A DNA stretch of 64,000 nt. Origin: DASUBN01 sp036500225 (lineage in GTDB: Bacteria > Pseudomonadota > Gammaproteobacteria > Natronospirales > REEB76). Every line of letters begins with the position of its first letter. Position 1 is the first letter of the stretch. The stretch covers positions 1-64,000 of the forward strand of contig DASYCJ010000021.1 in NCBI GenBank assembly GCA_036500225.1, read 5' to 3'. A program made the position numbers and the translations under genes. Below are positions 25,453-33,684 of this stretch, in pieces. A model generated the notes under the pieces. The model made no database searches. It saw only the letters and a program-made list of their open reading frames with translations, and had not been told where the DNA came from.

Positions 25453-26132
25453 ACGGTGAAGAATCTTTCCTGGAGATAGCGCTGCACGCGAGCCTCGTGG
25501 TGAAGCTCGTGCTGTTGCTCCTGATTGGCGCCTCCATCGCCTCCTGGGCGATGATCTTCCGCAAGCGGCGCCTGCTCCGGGATGCGCGCATGAAATCCGA
25601 AGCCTTCGAGAAGCGCTTCTGGTCCGGCGGTGACCTGGCCGGCATGTACAAGGAGATTACCGGCACCGGCGCCGAGAGCGGCATGGAGAACATATTCGAA
25701 GCCGGTTTCGCCGAGTTCGCGCGCCTGCGCAAGCAGATCGACGATCCGGCGCAGGTGGTGGAGGGCGCACGCCGTGCCATGCGCGTGGCGCAGATTCGCG
25801 AGGTGGATCGCCTGGAGGAGAATCTGGTATTTCTCGCCACCGTCGGCTCCATCAGCCCCTACGTCGGCCTGTTCGGCACCGTGTGGGGGATCATGAACGC
25901 CTTCCATTCACTCGGTAACGTGCAGCACGCCACCATATCCATGGTGGCGCCCGGCATCTCCGAGGCGCTCATCGCCACCGCCATGGGCCTGTTCGCCGCC
26001 ATCCCGGCGGTGATCGCCTACAATCGCTTCGCCAACCACGTGGAGCGGCTGGAGACGCGCTTCGACAGTTTCCTGGAAGAGTTCTCCACCATCCTGCAGC
26101 GCCACACGGGCTCGCGCGCCGGACACGGATGA
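25449..26132 (+). CDS. tolQ: Tol-Pal system proton channel TolQ
   Basis: Inner-membrane MotA/ExbB-family protein that, with TolR, uses the proton gradient to energise TolA; 227 residues. Three membrane segments are visible: about 18-38, then VFLATVGSISPYVGLFGTVWGIM and LIATAMGLFAAIPAVIAYN, which hold the conserved Thr/Gly/Pro residues of the family. ATG 25449 overlaps the ybgC stop (ATGA), which fixes the start. Confidence 0.97.
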   Translation: MNGEESFLEIALHASLVVKLVLLLLIGASIASWAMIFRKRRLLRDARMKSEAFEKRFWSGGDLAGMYKEITGTGAESGMENIFEAGFAEFARLRKQIDDPAQVVEGARRAMRVAQIREVDRLEENLVFLATVGSISPYVGLFGTVWGIMNAFHSLGNVQHATISMVAPGISEALIATAMGLFAAIPAVIAYNRFANHVERLETRFDSFLEEFSTILQRHTGSRAGHG

Positions 26133-26138
26133 ACGACG

Positions 26139-26591
26139 ATGCCTAGGAAGCACAAACGCCGCATGATGGGTGAGATCAACGTCGTACCTTATATCGACGT
26201 GATGCTGGTACTGCTCGTCATCTTCATGATCACGGCGCCCCTGCTCTCGGAAGGCGTGAAGGTGGACCTGCCGTCCGCCAATGCCAAGCCCATCGATCTC
26301 AAGAGCGACGAGACGCCGGTGATCCTCAGCATCAACGCGGCCGGCCAGTACTTCCTCAACATCGGCACTCCCCAGGACCAGCCGATCAGCGCCGAGATCG
26401 TGGTGGCGCGGATCGCTGCGGTCATCAAGCTCAACCCCAACGTGCATGTGTTCGTGCGCGGCGACCGCAAGGCCACCTACGACAAGGTCATCACTGGCAT
26501 CGCCCTCCTGCAGGGTGCCGGCGTGCCGAGCGTGGGCCTCGAGACTGAGCCGGACAACGCCCCGTCGGTGCAGATCAATGGCCACAAGTAG
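26139..26591 (+). CDS. tolR: Tol-Pal system protein TolR
   Basis: ExbD/TolR family protein, 150 residues. It begins with a short basic N-terminus (KHKRRMMGEINVVPYIDVMLVLLVIFMIT), where the Asp in PYIDVMLVLL is the conserved proton-path residue in its single membrane helix. The periplasmic domain follows. Its 3' end overlaps the tolA start by 14 bases (26578-26591). Confidence 0.97.
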   Translation: MPRKHKRRMMGEINVVPYIDVMLVLLVIFMITAPLLSEGVKVDLPSANAKPIDLKSDETPVILSINAAGQYFLNIGTPQDQPISAEIVVARIAAVIKLNPNVHVFVRGDRKATYDKVITGIALLQGAGVPSVGLETEPDNAPSVQINGHK

Positions 26592-27354
26592 ACACCGCGC
26601 TGCGAGCGTCGATCCCCAGCGCCTGTGGCCCTGGGGTTACTCCGTGCTGTTGCACGTGGTCCTGGTCCTGCTCTTGGTGCTGAGCTTCCACTGGACCAGT
26701 TCCAGCGTCGCCTCACTTGGTGGCACCAACCCGGATGCCGAACCGGTGAAGGCCACGGTGGTGGACCAGAGTCTCATCAACCAGCAGATGGCCATGCTCA
26801 AGTCCGAACAGGACAAGAAGCATCAGGAGAAGCAGCAGCTCGAACAGAGCATCACCGACCTGAAGCAGCAGCAGACCAGTGCCCAGCAGCAGGTGAACCA
26901 GCAGATGGCGGACCTGAAAGCCCAGTCCGACCACCTGGACAAGCTCAAGGCCGAGGACGATGCCCTGGCTCAGAGACAGAAGACGGCTGATTCCGCTGCA
27001 CGCCGCCGCCAGCTTGCGGCGGAGATCGCCAACGAGGAGAGCGCGCACAATGCCGGCTTGGCCAGCGCGAAACAGAAATGGATAGCCCTCATCCAGCTTA
27101 AGGTAAACAACAACTGGATAAAGCCGCCCAATACCCCCACCGATCTCAAGTGCACCCTCACTGTCACTCAAGTGCCGGGCGGCACGGTTACGAACGCGCA
27201 GATGTCTTCGTGCAACGGGGATGATGCTGTCGTACAATCCATTATTACGGCCGCATATCGGTCCTCGCCGCTGCCGGCACCGCCCGATCCATCCTTGTTC
27301 GATGAAGGTAAGGTCCTTAACCTTAACTTCAACAACAAAAACCAGTCACCGTGA
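26578..27354 (+). CDS. tolA: Tol-Pal system envelope-spanning protein TolA
   Basis: Links the TolQR motor to Pal and TolB; 258 residues, shorter than the about 420 of E. coli. One N-terminal membrane helix (about 18-38), a Lys/Gln/Glu/Asp-rich coiled-coil stem (about 55-155; KKHQEKQQLEQ type), then the C-terminal TonB/TolA domain with WIALIQLKVNNNWIKPP and LKCTLTVTQVPGG. The ATG at 26578 lies inside tolR and is the first that gives the membrane helix. GTGA overlap with tolB. Confidence 0.93.
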   Translation: MATSRHRAASVDPQRLWPWGYSVLLHVVLVLLLVLSFHWTSSSVASLGGTNPDAEPVKATVVDQSLINQQMAMLKSEQDKKHQEKQQLEQSITDLKQQQTSAQQQVNQQMADLKAQSDHLDKLKAEDDALAQRQKTADSAARRRQLAAEIANEESAHNAGLASAKQKWIALIQLKVNNNWIKPPNTPTDLKCTLTVTQVPGGTVTNAQMSSCNGDDAVVQSIITAAYRSSPLPAPPDPSLFDEGKVLNLNFNNKNQSP

Positions 27355-28670
27355 GAGACTTCGTGCGCAATTCGTTCCTTAGTGTGATGACTGTCGTGTT
27401 GTTGGTGCTGCCGGTGGTATCGCCCCAGGCGACCCTGGACATCGAGATCACCAGCGGCGTGAACTCGGCTTCACCCATCGCCATCGTGCCTTTCAGTTTC
27501 GACGGCCAGGGTGCGGCTCCGGTGGACATGGCCGGTGTGATCGGCGCGGACTTGGCCCGCAGCGGTCGCTTCAAGGCCATCGACCCTAAGGACATGCTCT
27601 CCAAACCCAGTCAGGCCTCGGCCATCAACTTCAATGACTGGCAGGTGATCAAGGTCAACGACCTGGTGATCGGCCGCATCAAGACCGTGGGCGGCGGTTA
27701 TTCGGTCGAGTACCAGGTGTTCAACGTCTACACCCATCAGCAGATCATGGGCTTCAGCGTCGCCACCAGCGCCGCACGCCTGCGCTACACCGCGCACTTC
27801 ATCAGCGACTCCATCTATCAGAAGCTCACCGGCCAGCGCGGCGCCTTCAACACCCACATCGCCTACGTGGAAGTGGGGGCAGGGGAGCGCTATTCGCTGG
27901 TGGTGGCGGATTCGGATGGTTTCGGCGCCCAGCCCATCATCCCGAATGCGGCCCAGCCCCTAATGTCGCCGGCCTGGTCGCCGGATGGCACCCAGTTGGC
28001 CTACGTCTCCTTCGAAGGCATCCAGCCCGCGATATTCCTGCAGACCATCAGCACCGGCCAGCGCACCATGCTCTCCAAACAGACAGGCATCAACGGCGCG
28101 CCGTCCTTCTCGCCGGACGGCAAGTCCCTGGCGCTGACCCTGTCCAGCAGTCCGGGTAATCCGGACGTCTATGTGATGGACCTGGCCACCAAGAAGCTCA
28201 AGCGCATCACCACCTCCGAGGCCGCCGATACGGAAGCCAGTTGGTCGCCGGATGGCAAGAGCCTGTACTTCACTTCGGACCGGGGCGGCAGCCCGCAGAT
28301 ATATAAGGTGAGCACAGACGGCGGCGAGCCCCAGCGCATCACCTTCGACGGCAGCTATAACGCCGATGCCCACGTCTCGCCGGACGGCAAGTCCCTGGTG
28401 CTGGTACATCGGGAAGACGGCCACCTGCACATCTCGGTCATGGACTTGGCCAGCGGCACGCTTCAGACCCTGACCGACGGCGATCTGGACAAGTCCCCCA
28501 GCTTCGCCCCCAACGGCAGCATGATCATCTTCGAGGCCGACTATAACGACCGCGGAGTGTTGGAGATGGTATCGGTGGACGGCCAAGTGCGGGAACGCCT
28601 CTCGGAGAGGCAGGGCGGCGTGGACGTGCACGCCCCCGTCTGGGGCCCGTTCCTGGCTCCCGCCCCGTGA
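27351..28670 (+). CDS. tolB: Tol-Pal system periplasmic protein TolB
   Basis: Periplasmic beta-propeller that binds Pal and TolA; 439 residues. A signal peptide (about 1-27, VVSPQA) is followed by the N-terminal domain and then WD40-like TolB repeats of the form SPDGKSLAL / SPAWSPDGTQLAYVS / SWSPDGKSLYFTSDRGG. The start is GTG at 27351, overlapping the tolA stop (GTGA). Confidence 0.97.
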   Translation: MRDFVRNSFLSVMTVVLLVLPVVSPQATLDIEITSGVNSASPIAIVPFSFDGQGAAPVDMAGVIGADLARSGRFKAIDPKDMLSKPSQASAINFNDWQVIKVNDLVIGRIKTVGGGYSVEYQVFNVYTHQQIMGFSVATSAARLRYTAHFISDSIYQKLTGQRGAFNTHIAYVEVGAGERYSLVVADSDGFGAQPIIPNAAQPLMSPAWSPDGTQLAYVSFEGIQPAIFLQTISTGQRTMLSKQTGINGAPSFSPDGKSLALTLSSSPGNPDVYVMDLATKKLKRITTSEAADTEASWSPDGKSLYFTSDRGGSPQIYKVSTDGGEPQRITFDGSYNADAHVSPDGKSLVLVHREDGHLHISVMDLASGTLQTLTDGDLDKSPSFAPNGSMIIFEADYNDRGVLEMVSVDGQVRERLSERQGGVDVHAPVWGPFLAPAP

Positions 28671-28719
28671 CCGCAGCCGCCTGAGCGGTTAATCTATGTA
28701 CATCCAAAGGAGTGCTCCC

Positions 28720-29238
28720 ATGAAGACCTTGCGTATTGCCCTGACTATCGCGGTGCTGGCGGTGTTCACCGTCGCCTGCTCCAAGAACGTGAAGCCGACC
28801 ACGGCGGCCCCGGCTGCCGCGGCTCCCGCCACGGTGGCTCCGGCTGCTCCGGCCACCACGCCCGCCGCGCCCGCGGTGAGCCCGCTGGACGACCCGAACA
28901 GCCCGCTGGCCCAGCGCGTCGTGTATTTCGACTTTGACAAGAGCGACATCAAGCCGGAGTTCCTGGACACGCTGACCGCGCATGCCAAGTACCTGATCGC
29001 CAACCCTACCCAGAAGATCCGCATCGAGGGTTACACCGACGAGCGCGGCACCGTGGAGTACAACATCGCCTTGGGTGACCGCCGTGCCCAGGCTGTGCGT
29101 CGCTTCATGCTGTTCCAGGGCGTGAACGCCGACCAGATCACCACCGTCAGCTACGGTGAGGCGCATCCCGCCGACGCCGGCCATGAAGAAACGTCGTGGG
29201 CCAAGAACCGCCGCTCGGTAATCGTGTACCTGAAATGA
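28720..29238 (+). CDS. pal: Peptidoglycan-associated lipoprotein Pal
   Basis: Outer-membrane lipoprotein that binds peptidoglycan; 172 residues. The signal peptide ends in the lipobox FTVAC with C20 lipidated. An Ala/Pro/Thr-rich linker (about 26-60) leads to the OmpA-like domain with VVYFDFDKSDIKPE and GYTDERGTVEYNIALGDRRA, which contains the Asp and Arg that bind diaminopimelate. A very strong ribosome-binding site (AAAGGAG, 28705-28711) precedes ATG 28720, consistent with high expression. ATGA overlap with cpoB. Confidence 0.98.
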   Translation: MKTLRIALTIAVLAVFTVACSKNVKPTTAAPAAAAPATVAPAAPATTPAAPAVSPLDDPNSPLAQRVVYFDFDKSDIKPEFLDTLTAHAKYLIANPTQKIRIEGYTDERGTVEYNIALGDRRAQAVRRFMLFQGVNADQITTVSYGEAHPADAGHEETSWAKNRRSVIVYLK

Positions 29239-30014
29239 TCCAGTCGCGGAGCCTCCTCTGCGTCGCCGGACTTGGCATCCTGCTTGCAGGATGCCAAGTC
29301 CGTGACGATGATCCCTACGCAGTGCAGCAGCGCGAGCTCGCAGCGCGCGTCGACCGCCTCGACCAGCTCTTCAAGAACCAGAGCCTCGAGGGCCTCTCCC
29401 AGCGCATCGACACGATGCAGGAGCAGGTGAAGGATCTGCAGGGTGAAGTCGAAGTGCTGGAACACGATGACGACCTGAACAAGAAGCAGCAGCGCGACCT
29501 GTACCAGGACTTGGATAAGCGCCTGCAGAAGCTCGAGGCGGGTCTGAGTGCCGCCCAACAACCAGCCCCGCCGGCAGTGACCATGGAACCGCCGCCGGCC
29601 AGCACCGCCGCGGCGACTCCTGGTGGTGGGCTGGACGATGCCGCCTACCAGAAGGACTTCAACCTGCTGAAGCAGGGGCGTTTCGTCGAGGCCATCAAGG
29701 GCTTTAAGTCCTTCCAGAAGCGCTACCCGGATAGTGCGTTGCAGCCGAATGCCGCGTTCTGGACTGGCGAGGCCTATTACCAGAACGGCGACTTCGAGAC
29801 TGCACTCAGCACCTTCAAGAAGGTGATCAAGGATTATCCGAAGTCCAATAAAGTGGCAGATGCTACCCTCAAGGTGGGTTACTGCCAGTACGAACTGCAG
29901 CAGTGGAGCGCCGCCAAACAAACCCTAAACTCCGTGGTGAAGGACTTCGCCGGCAGCAGTGCCGCGGGTCTCGCCACCCAGCGCTTGCAGCGCATGCAGG
30001 ACGAGGGGCACTGA
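29235..30014 (+). CDS. cpoB: Cell division coordinator CpoB/YbgF, with a lipobox
   Basis: Periplasmic TPR protein that couples peptidoglycan synthesis to the Tol-Pal machine; 259 residues. N-terminal coiled coil (about 35-100, trimerisation), a Pro/Ala-rich linker, then TPR-like repeats with FNLLKQGRFVEAIKGF and FWTGEAYYQNGDFETAL. The signal sequence ends LLAGC (C20), a lipobox, whereas the E. coli protein is soluble; this would anchor it to a membrane. The first codons contain a striking 17-bp perfect palindrome (29267-29302). ATGA overlap with pal. Confidence 0.93.
   Translation: MIQSRSLLCVAGLGILLAGCQVRDDDPYAVQQRELAARVDRLDQLFKNQSLEGLSQRIDTMQEQVKDLQGEVEVLEHDDDLNKKQQRDLYQDLDKRLQKLEAGLSAAQQPAPPAVTMEPPPASTAAATPGGGLDDAAYQKDFNLLKQGRFVEAIKGFKSFQKRYPDSALQPNAAFWTGEAYYQNGDFETALSTFKKVIKDYPKSNKVADATLKVGYCQYELQQWSAAKQTLNSVVKDFAGSSAAGLATQRLQRMQDEGH
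29267..29302. repeat. Perfect 17-bp inverted repeat in the cpoB signal-peptide codons
   Basis: CGGACTTGGCATCCTGC (29267-29283) and its exact reverse complement (29286-29302) are separated by only TT. It begins 32 bases into cpoB and covers the lipobox codons. On mRNA it would form a very stable hairpin close to the start codon. No T tract follows. Confidence 0.95.
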
Positions 30015-30018
30015 GACG

Positions 30019-30714
30019 GTGAACGCGGTACGGCAACCCGGCCGCGGCGCGCGGCGGGATGACCTGCCGGCCGCGGAGCGTCTCAGGATCACCGAGATAT
30101 TCCATTCGATACAAGGCGAAGCGGACAGCGTCGGCTGGCCTACCGTGTTCGTGCGCCTGACGGGTTGCCCGCTGCGCTGCGGCTACTGCGACACCGCCTA
30201 TGCCTTCCATGGTGGTGAATGGTGGAGCTTCGACGAGGTGCTGGCGGAAGTGGCGGGCCACCTGCCGCGCTACGTCACGGTCACCGGCGGCGAGCCCCTG
30301 GCCCAGAAGAACTGTCTGCCTCTACTTAACCGCCTCTGCGATGCGGGCTACACCGTGTCCATCGAGACCAGCGGTGCTCTGCCCATCGCGCCCCTGGACC
30401 CCCGGGTGATCCGCGTCATGGACCTCAAGACTCCCGCTTCCGGCGAGATGGAAAAAAATCTCATGGAGAACATCCCGGCCCTGCGAACCAAGGACCAGGC
30501 GAAGTTCGTCATCTGCGACCGGACCGACTATGAGTGGTCCAAGGCGCAGGTGGCCGAGCACCAGCTCACAGAACGCTGCCAGGTCTTGTTTTCACCTAGC
30601 CATGAGCAGGTGAGTCCGAGGGAATTGGCGGAGTGGATCCTCGCCGATCGCTTGCCTGTACGGCTTCAGGTCCAACTTCATAAATATCTTTGGGGCAACG
30701 TACCGGGTCATTGA
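30019..30714 (+). CDS. queE: 7-carboxy-7-deazaguanine synthase QueE
   Basis: Radical SAM enzyme that makes the 7-deazaguanine ring of queuosine from CPH4; about 231 residues. The cluster-binding motif is C50-x3-C54-x2-C57 (CPLRCGYCD), with the FHSIQGEA start block and VTVTGGEPL as the SAM-binding GGE motif. The start is probably GTG at 30019, just after the cpoB stop; GTG at 30028 is an alternative. queE-queC after the tol-pal operon is conserved in pseudomonads and relatives. It is 12 bp from queC. Confidence 0.95.
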   Translation: MNAVRQPGRGARRDDLPAAERLRITEIFHSIQGEADSVGWPTVFVRLTGCPLRCGYCDTAYAFHGGEWWSFDEVLAEVAGHLPRYVTVTGGEPLAQKNCLPLLNRLCDAGYTVSIETSGALPIAPLDPRVIRVMDLKTPASGEMEKNLMENIPALRTKDQAKFVICDRTDYEWSKAQVAEHQLTERCQVLFSPSHEQVSPRELAEWILADRLPVRLQVQLHKYLWGNVPGH

Positions 30715-30726
30715 CCGGTCTCGCAC

Positions 30727-31395
30727 ATGAAGACAGCAGTCATCTTGCTCTCCGGCGGACTCGATTCCGCCACCACCCTCGCGATCGCGCGTCGTGACGG
30801 TTATGCCTGCCATGCGCTCAGTTTCGCTTACGGCCAGCGGCATCGCGCAGAGCTGGATGCGGCGACCCGGGTGGCGAGGGCTCAGGGCATCACCGATCAC
30901 AAGACCGTGAACCTGGATCTCTCCGCCATCGGCGGGTCGGCCCTCACGGACGCTTCCATCCCGGTGCCGGACCATCCCACGGAAGGCATCCCCAGCACCT
31001 ATGTGCCGGCTCGCAATACCGTGTTCCTGGCGGTGGCGATGGGTTGGGCGGAAGTGCTCGAGGCGGCGGACATCTTCATCGGCGTGAACGCCGTAGACTA
31101 TTCCGGCTATCCAGATTGCAGGCCCGAGTTCATCGAAGCCTTCCAGACGGTCGCCACCCTTGGCACCAAGGCCGGAGTGGAAGGGCAGGGCATACGTATC
31201 CACGCGCCTCTGATGAAGCTCAGCAAGGCCGAGATCGTGAGGCTCGGCACCGGGCTCGGCGTGGACTATGGGCTCACGGTGTCCTGCTATACGGCGGATG
31301 CTCAGGGTCGCGCCTGTGGGGTCTGCGATAGCTGCCGGCTGCGGCGGAATGGATTCGCCGAGGCGGGCTTAGCTGACCCCACCACGTATCGTTGA
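30727..31395 (+). CDS. queC: 7-cyano-7-deazaguanine synthase QueC
   Basis: ATP-dependent enzyme that turns CDG into preQ0 for queuosine; 222 residues. The PP-loop SGGLDS is at 9-14. The zinc site is made by the C-terminal cysteines (SCYTADAQGRACGVCDSC). YVPARNTVFLA and GVNAVDYSGYPDCRPEF are family signatures. It follows queE and precedes tRNA-Lys. Confidence 0.98.
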   Translation: MKTAVILLSGGLDSATTLAIARRDGYACHALSFAYGQRHRAELDAATRVARAQGITDHKTVNLDLSAIGGSALTDASIPVPDHPTEGIPSTYVPARNTVFLAVAMGWAEVLEAADIFIGVNAVDYSGYPDCRPEFIEAFQTVATLGTKAGVEGQGIRIHAPLMKLSKAEIVRLGTGLGVDYGLTVSCYTADAQGRACGVCDSCRLRRNGFAEAGLADPTTYR

Positions 31396-31429
31396 ATCTT
31401 CAAACCGCTCATTTGCAGCGGATTTCCAG

Positions 31430-31443
31430 TAAAATGGCGCGCT
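31430..31443 (+). promoter_or_regulatory. tRNA-Lys promoter with stringent-type discriminator
   Basis: TAAAAT (31430-31435) is a good -10 about 38 bp before the tRNA. It is followed by GGCGCGC, a GC-rich discriminator typical of stringently controlled stable-RNA promoters. The -35 is weak. Confidence 0.5.
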
Positions 31444-31472
31444 TTTTGACGGTTACGTCATCCGTAGAATTC

Positions 31473-31548
31473 GGGTCGTTAGCTCAGTCGGTAGAGCAGC
31501 TGGCTTTTAACCAGTTGGTCGACAGTTCGAATCTGTCACGACCCACCA
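31473..31548 (+). tRNA. tRNA-Lys (anticodon UUU)
   Basis: A complete 76-base cloverleaf with encoded CCA. Acceptor GGGTCGT pairs with ACGACCC, the D stem is GCTC/GAGC, the anticodon loop is CTTTTAA with TTT as anticodon, and the T arm is GACAG-TTCGAAT-CTGTC. The discriminator is A. Confidence 0.98.
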
Positions 31549-31581
31549 TCTACGGCTAAAATATGCGTCTTTTCTGAGGTT

Positions 31582-31599
31582 TACCCCCTCCCAGGGGTA
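31582..31599 (+). other. Small hairpin between tRNA-Lys and the aldolase gene
   Basis: TACCCC (31582-31587) pairs with GGGGTA (31594-31599) around a 6-base loop. No T tract follows. It lies 44 bp before the aldolase ATG and could mark the end of the tRNA transcript or a leader structure. Confidence 0.35.
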
Positions 31600-31643
31600 T
31601 GGGCGGTGGGCCTCCGGACTTAAACCATGAAGAGGTCTGCCCC

Positions 31644-32663
31644 ATGAACCTGCAGGAACTGTCCAACATCGCCCACAAGCTGGTGGCCGGCAACCGCGGC
31701 ATCCTCGCCGCCGACGAGAGCACCAGCACCATCGAGAAGCGCTTCAAATCCATCGGTGTCGAGAACACCGAGGAGCACCGCCGCGCCTACCGGGACATGC
31801 TGTTCAGCACCCCAGGGGCAGCCAAGTTCATCAGTGGCGTGATCATGTATGACGAGACCATCCGCCAGAAGAGCAAGGATGGCACCCCCTTCGCCGATCA
31901 GCAGACCAAGCACGACGTGGTCCCCGGCATCAAGGTGGACAAGGGCGTGAAGGAACTCCCGGGCAGCCCCCAGGAGAAGATCACCGAGGGCCTGGACGGC
32001 CTGCGTGAGCGCCTGCAGGAGTACCACAAGCTCGGTGCCCGCTTCGCCAAGTGGCGCGCGGTCATCGACATCGGCGCCGGCATCCCCACCGCTTACTGCA
32101 TCCGGGCCAACGCCCAGGCCCTGGCCCGTTACGCGGCCCTTTGCCAGGTGGAGGGCATCGTGCCCATCGTCGAGCCGGAAGTGCTGATGGATGGCGCCCA
32201 CGACATCGGCCGTTGCTTCGCCGTTACCTCCGAGACCCTCAAGGTAGTGTTCGAGGAGCTGGCCAACCATCGAGTGGCCCTGGAAGGCATGCTGCTCAAG
32301 CCCAACATGGTGATCTCCGGCATGAAGAGCCCGAAGCAGGCCTCCGTGGAGGAGGTGGCCCGTGAGACCGTGATGGTGCTGAGGCGGCATGTGCCGGCCG
32401 CGGTGCCGGGCATCGTGTTCCTGTCCGGCGGCCAGAGCGACATAGTGGCCACCGAGCACCTGAATGCCATGAACGCCCTGGGGCCCATGCCATGGAAGCT
32501 CAGTTTCTCCTACGGCCGTGCCCTGCAGGCCGCGGCACTAAGCGCCTGGGGTGGCAAGGAAGCGAACGTGGCGGCGGGGCAGAAGGCCTTCTATCACCGT
32601 TCCCAGTGCAATAGCGCCGCCTGCGCGGCGATCTATAACGCCCAGATGGAGAAGGCTGCCTAA
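31644..32663 (+). CDS. Fructose-bisphosphate aldolase, class I (eukaryote-like)
   Basis: Schiff-base aldolase of glycolysis/gluconeogenesis; 339 residues. The sequence has the animal/plant-type class I signatures: ANIAHKLVAGNRGILAADEST-like start, RAYRDMLF, the catalytic Lys in MLLKPNMV, and FLSGGQSDIVATEHLNAMN. This is unlike the metal-dependent class II enzyme or DhnA-type class I enzyme of enterics. ATG 31644 follows AGAGG (31631-31635). It stands alone between tRNA-Lys and the mla promoter. The type is patchy in bacteria, so transfer or differential loss is possible. Confidence 0.95.
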   Translation: MNLQELSNIAHKLVAGNRGILAADESTSTIEKRFKSIGVENTEEHRRAYRDMLFSTPGAAKFISGVIMYDETIRQKSKDGTPFADQQTKHDVVPGIKVDKGVKELPGSPQEKITEGLDGLRERLQEYHKLGARFAKWRAVIDIGAGIPTAYCIRANAQALARYAALCQVEGIVPIVEPEVLMDGAHDIGRCFAVTSETLKVVFEELANHRVALEGMLLKPNMVISGMKSPKQASVEEVARETVMVLRRHVPAAVPGIVFLSGGQSDIVATEHLNAMNALGPMPWKLSFSYGRALQAAALSAWGGKEANVAAGQKAFYHRSQCNSAACAAIYNAQMEKAA

Positions 32664-32695
32664 GGGCCTACAGGACGTTTTAAGCGATCGACCAA

Positions 32696-32726
32696 CCCAG
32701 CCGCCGGCCATCCGCTGGCGGCTGGG
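32696..32726 (+). terminator. Long hairpin downstream of the aldolase gene
   Basis: A perfect 10-bp stem (CCCAGCCGCC 32696-32705 with GGCGGCTGGG 32717-32726) closes an 11-base loop. Only a weak T run follows, so it may be a terminator of low efficiency or an mRNA 3'-end stabiliser. Confidence 0.5.
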
Positions 32727-32766
32727 CCATTACAGGGCCCAGGGGAATATGGACGTCAGTACACAT

Positions 32767-32796
32767 TTGACGGGCCAGCCCGAAACAAACTAGACT
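32767..32796 (+). promoter_or_regulatory. Probable sigma70 promoter of the mla operon
   Basis: TTGACG (32767-32772) and TAGACT (32791-32796) are separated by 18 bp, about 70 bp before the mlaF start. Confidence 0.55.
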
Positions 32797-32865
32797 AGAC
32801 CGTCCAGTCCAAACTGGCATCGCCACCCCAGGGGGCGAGAACAACAAGGATGCTGGCAGGCAGCC

Positions 32866-33684
32866 ATGGCAAGCCATAGCGATAAGCACATCATCGAGAT
32901 CGGCGGCCTCAAGTATCGGCGGGGCGAGAAGCTGATCTTCGACCATCTAGACCTCTCCATCGAGCGCGGCAAGGTCACGGCCATCATGGGCCCCTCGGGC
33001 ACCGGCAAGACCACCCTGTTGCACATCATGACCGGCCAGGTACTGCCTGATAAGGGCAAGGTGCTGGTGGATGGCAAGAACGTGCCTACCCTGTCCAACG
33101 ACGAGCTCTTCGAGCTGCGCAAGGAGATGGGTTTCCTGTTCCAGAACGGCGCGCTGTTCACCGACTACAGCGTCTACGAGAACGTGGTGTTCTCCCTGCG
33201 CGAGCACACCAACCTGCCCGAGAGCCTGATCCGCCATATCGGCCTCATGAAGCTGCAGGCGGTGGGCTTGCGCGGCGCCTCGGAACTGATGCCGACGGAG
33301 CTGTCCGGCGGCATGGCGCGGCGCGTGGCCTTGGCCCGCACCATCGCCCTCGACCCCAAGATCATCTTCTACGACGAACCCTTCACCGGGCTCGACCCCA
33401 TCTCCATGGGCGTGATCGTGCGCCTGATCCGCGAACTCAACGACAGCCTGGGGCTCACCAGCGTCATCGTCTCCCACGACGTGGAAGAGGTGTCCTCCGT
33501 GTCCGACCACAGCTATCTCATCTCCGAGGGCAAGGTGGTCGCCTATGGCACGCCCAAGGAGTTGGAACAGAACAAGTCCGCCTGGGTGCGGCAGTTCATG
33601 AAGGGTCTGGCGGATGGGCCGGTGCCCTTCCACTATCCGGCGCCGGATCTCGCCACTCAGATGTTCGGGGATGAAGGCGAATGA
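32866..33684 (+). CDS. mlaF: Phospholipid ABC transporter ATP-binding protein MlaF
   Basis: ATPase of the MlaFEDB inner-membrane complex that moves glycerophospholipids between the envelope membranes; 272 residues. Walker A GPSGTGKTT, Q-loop FLFQNGALF, signature LSGGMARR, Walker B IIFYDEPF and the switch His in VSHD are all intact. The C-terminal tail of about 25 residues fits the MlaF regulatory tail. First gene of mlaFEDCB. ATGA overlap with mlaE. Confidence 0.96.
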   Translation: MASHSDKHIIEIGGLKYRRGEKLIFDHLDLSIERGKVTAIMGPSGTGKTTLLHIMTGQVLPDKGKVLVDGKNVPTLSNDELFELRKEMGFLFQNGALFTDYSVYENVVFSLREHTNLPESLIRHIGLMKLQAVGLRGASELMPTELSGGMARRVALARTIALDPKIIFYDEPFTGLDPISMGVIVRLIRELNDSLGLTSVIVSHDVEEVSSVSDHSYLISEGKVVAYGTPKELEQNKSAWVRQFMKGLADGPVPFHYPAPDLATQMFGDEGE

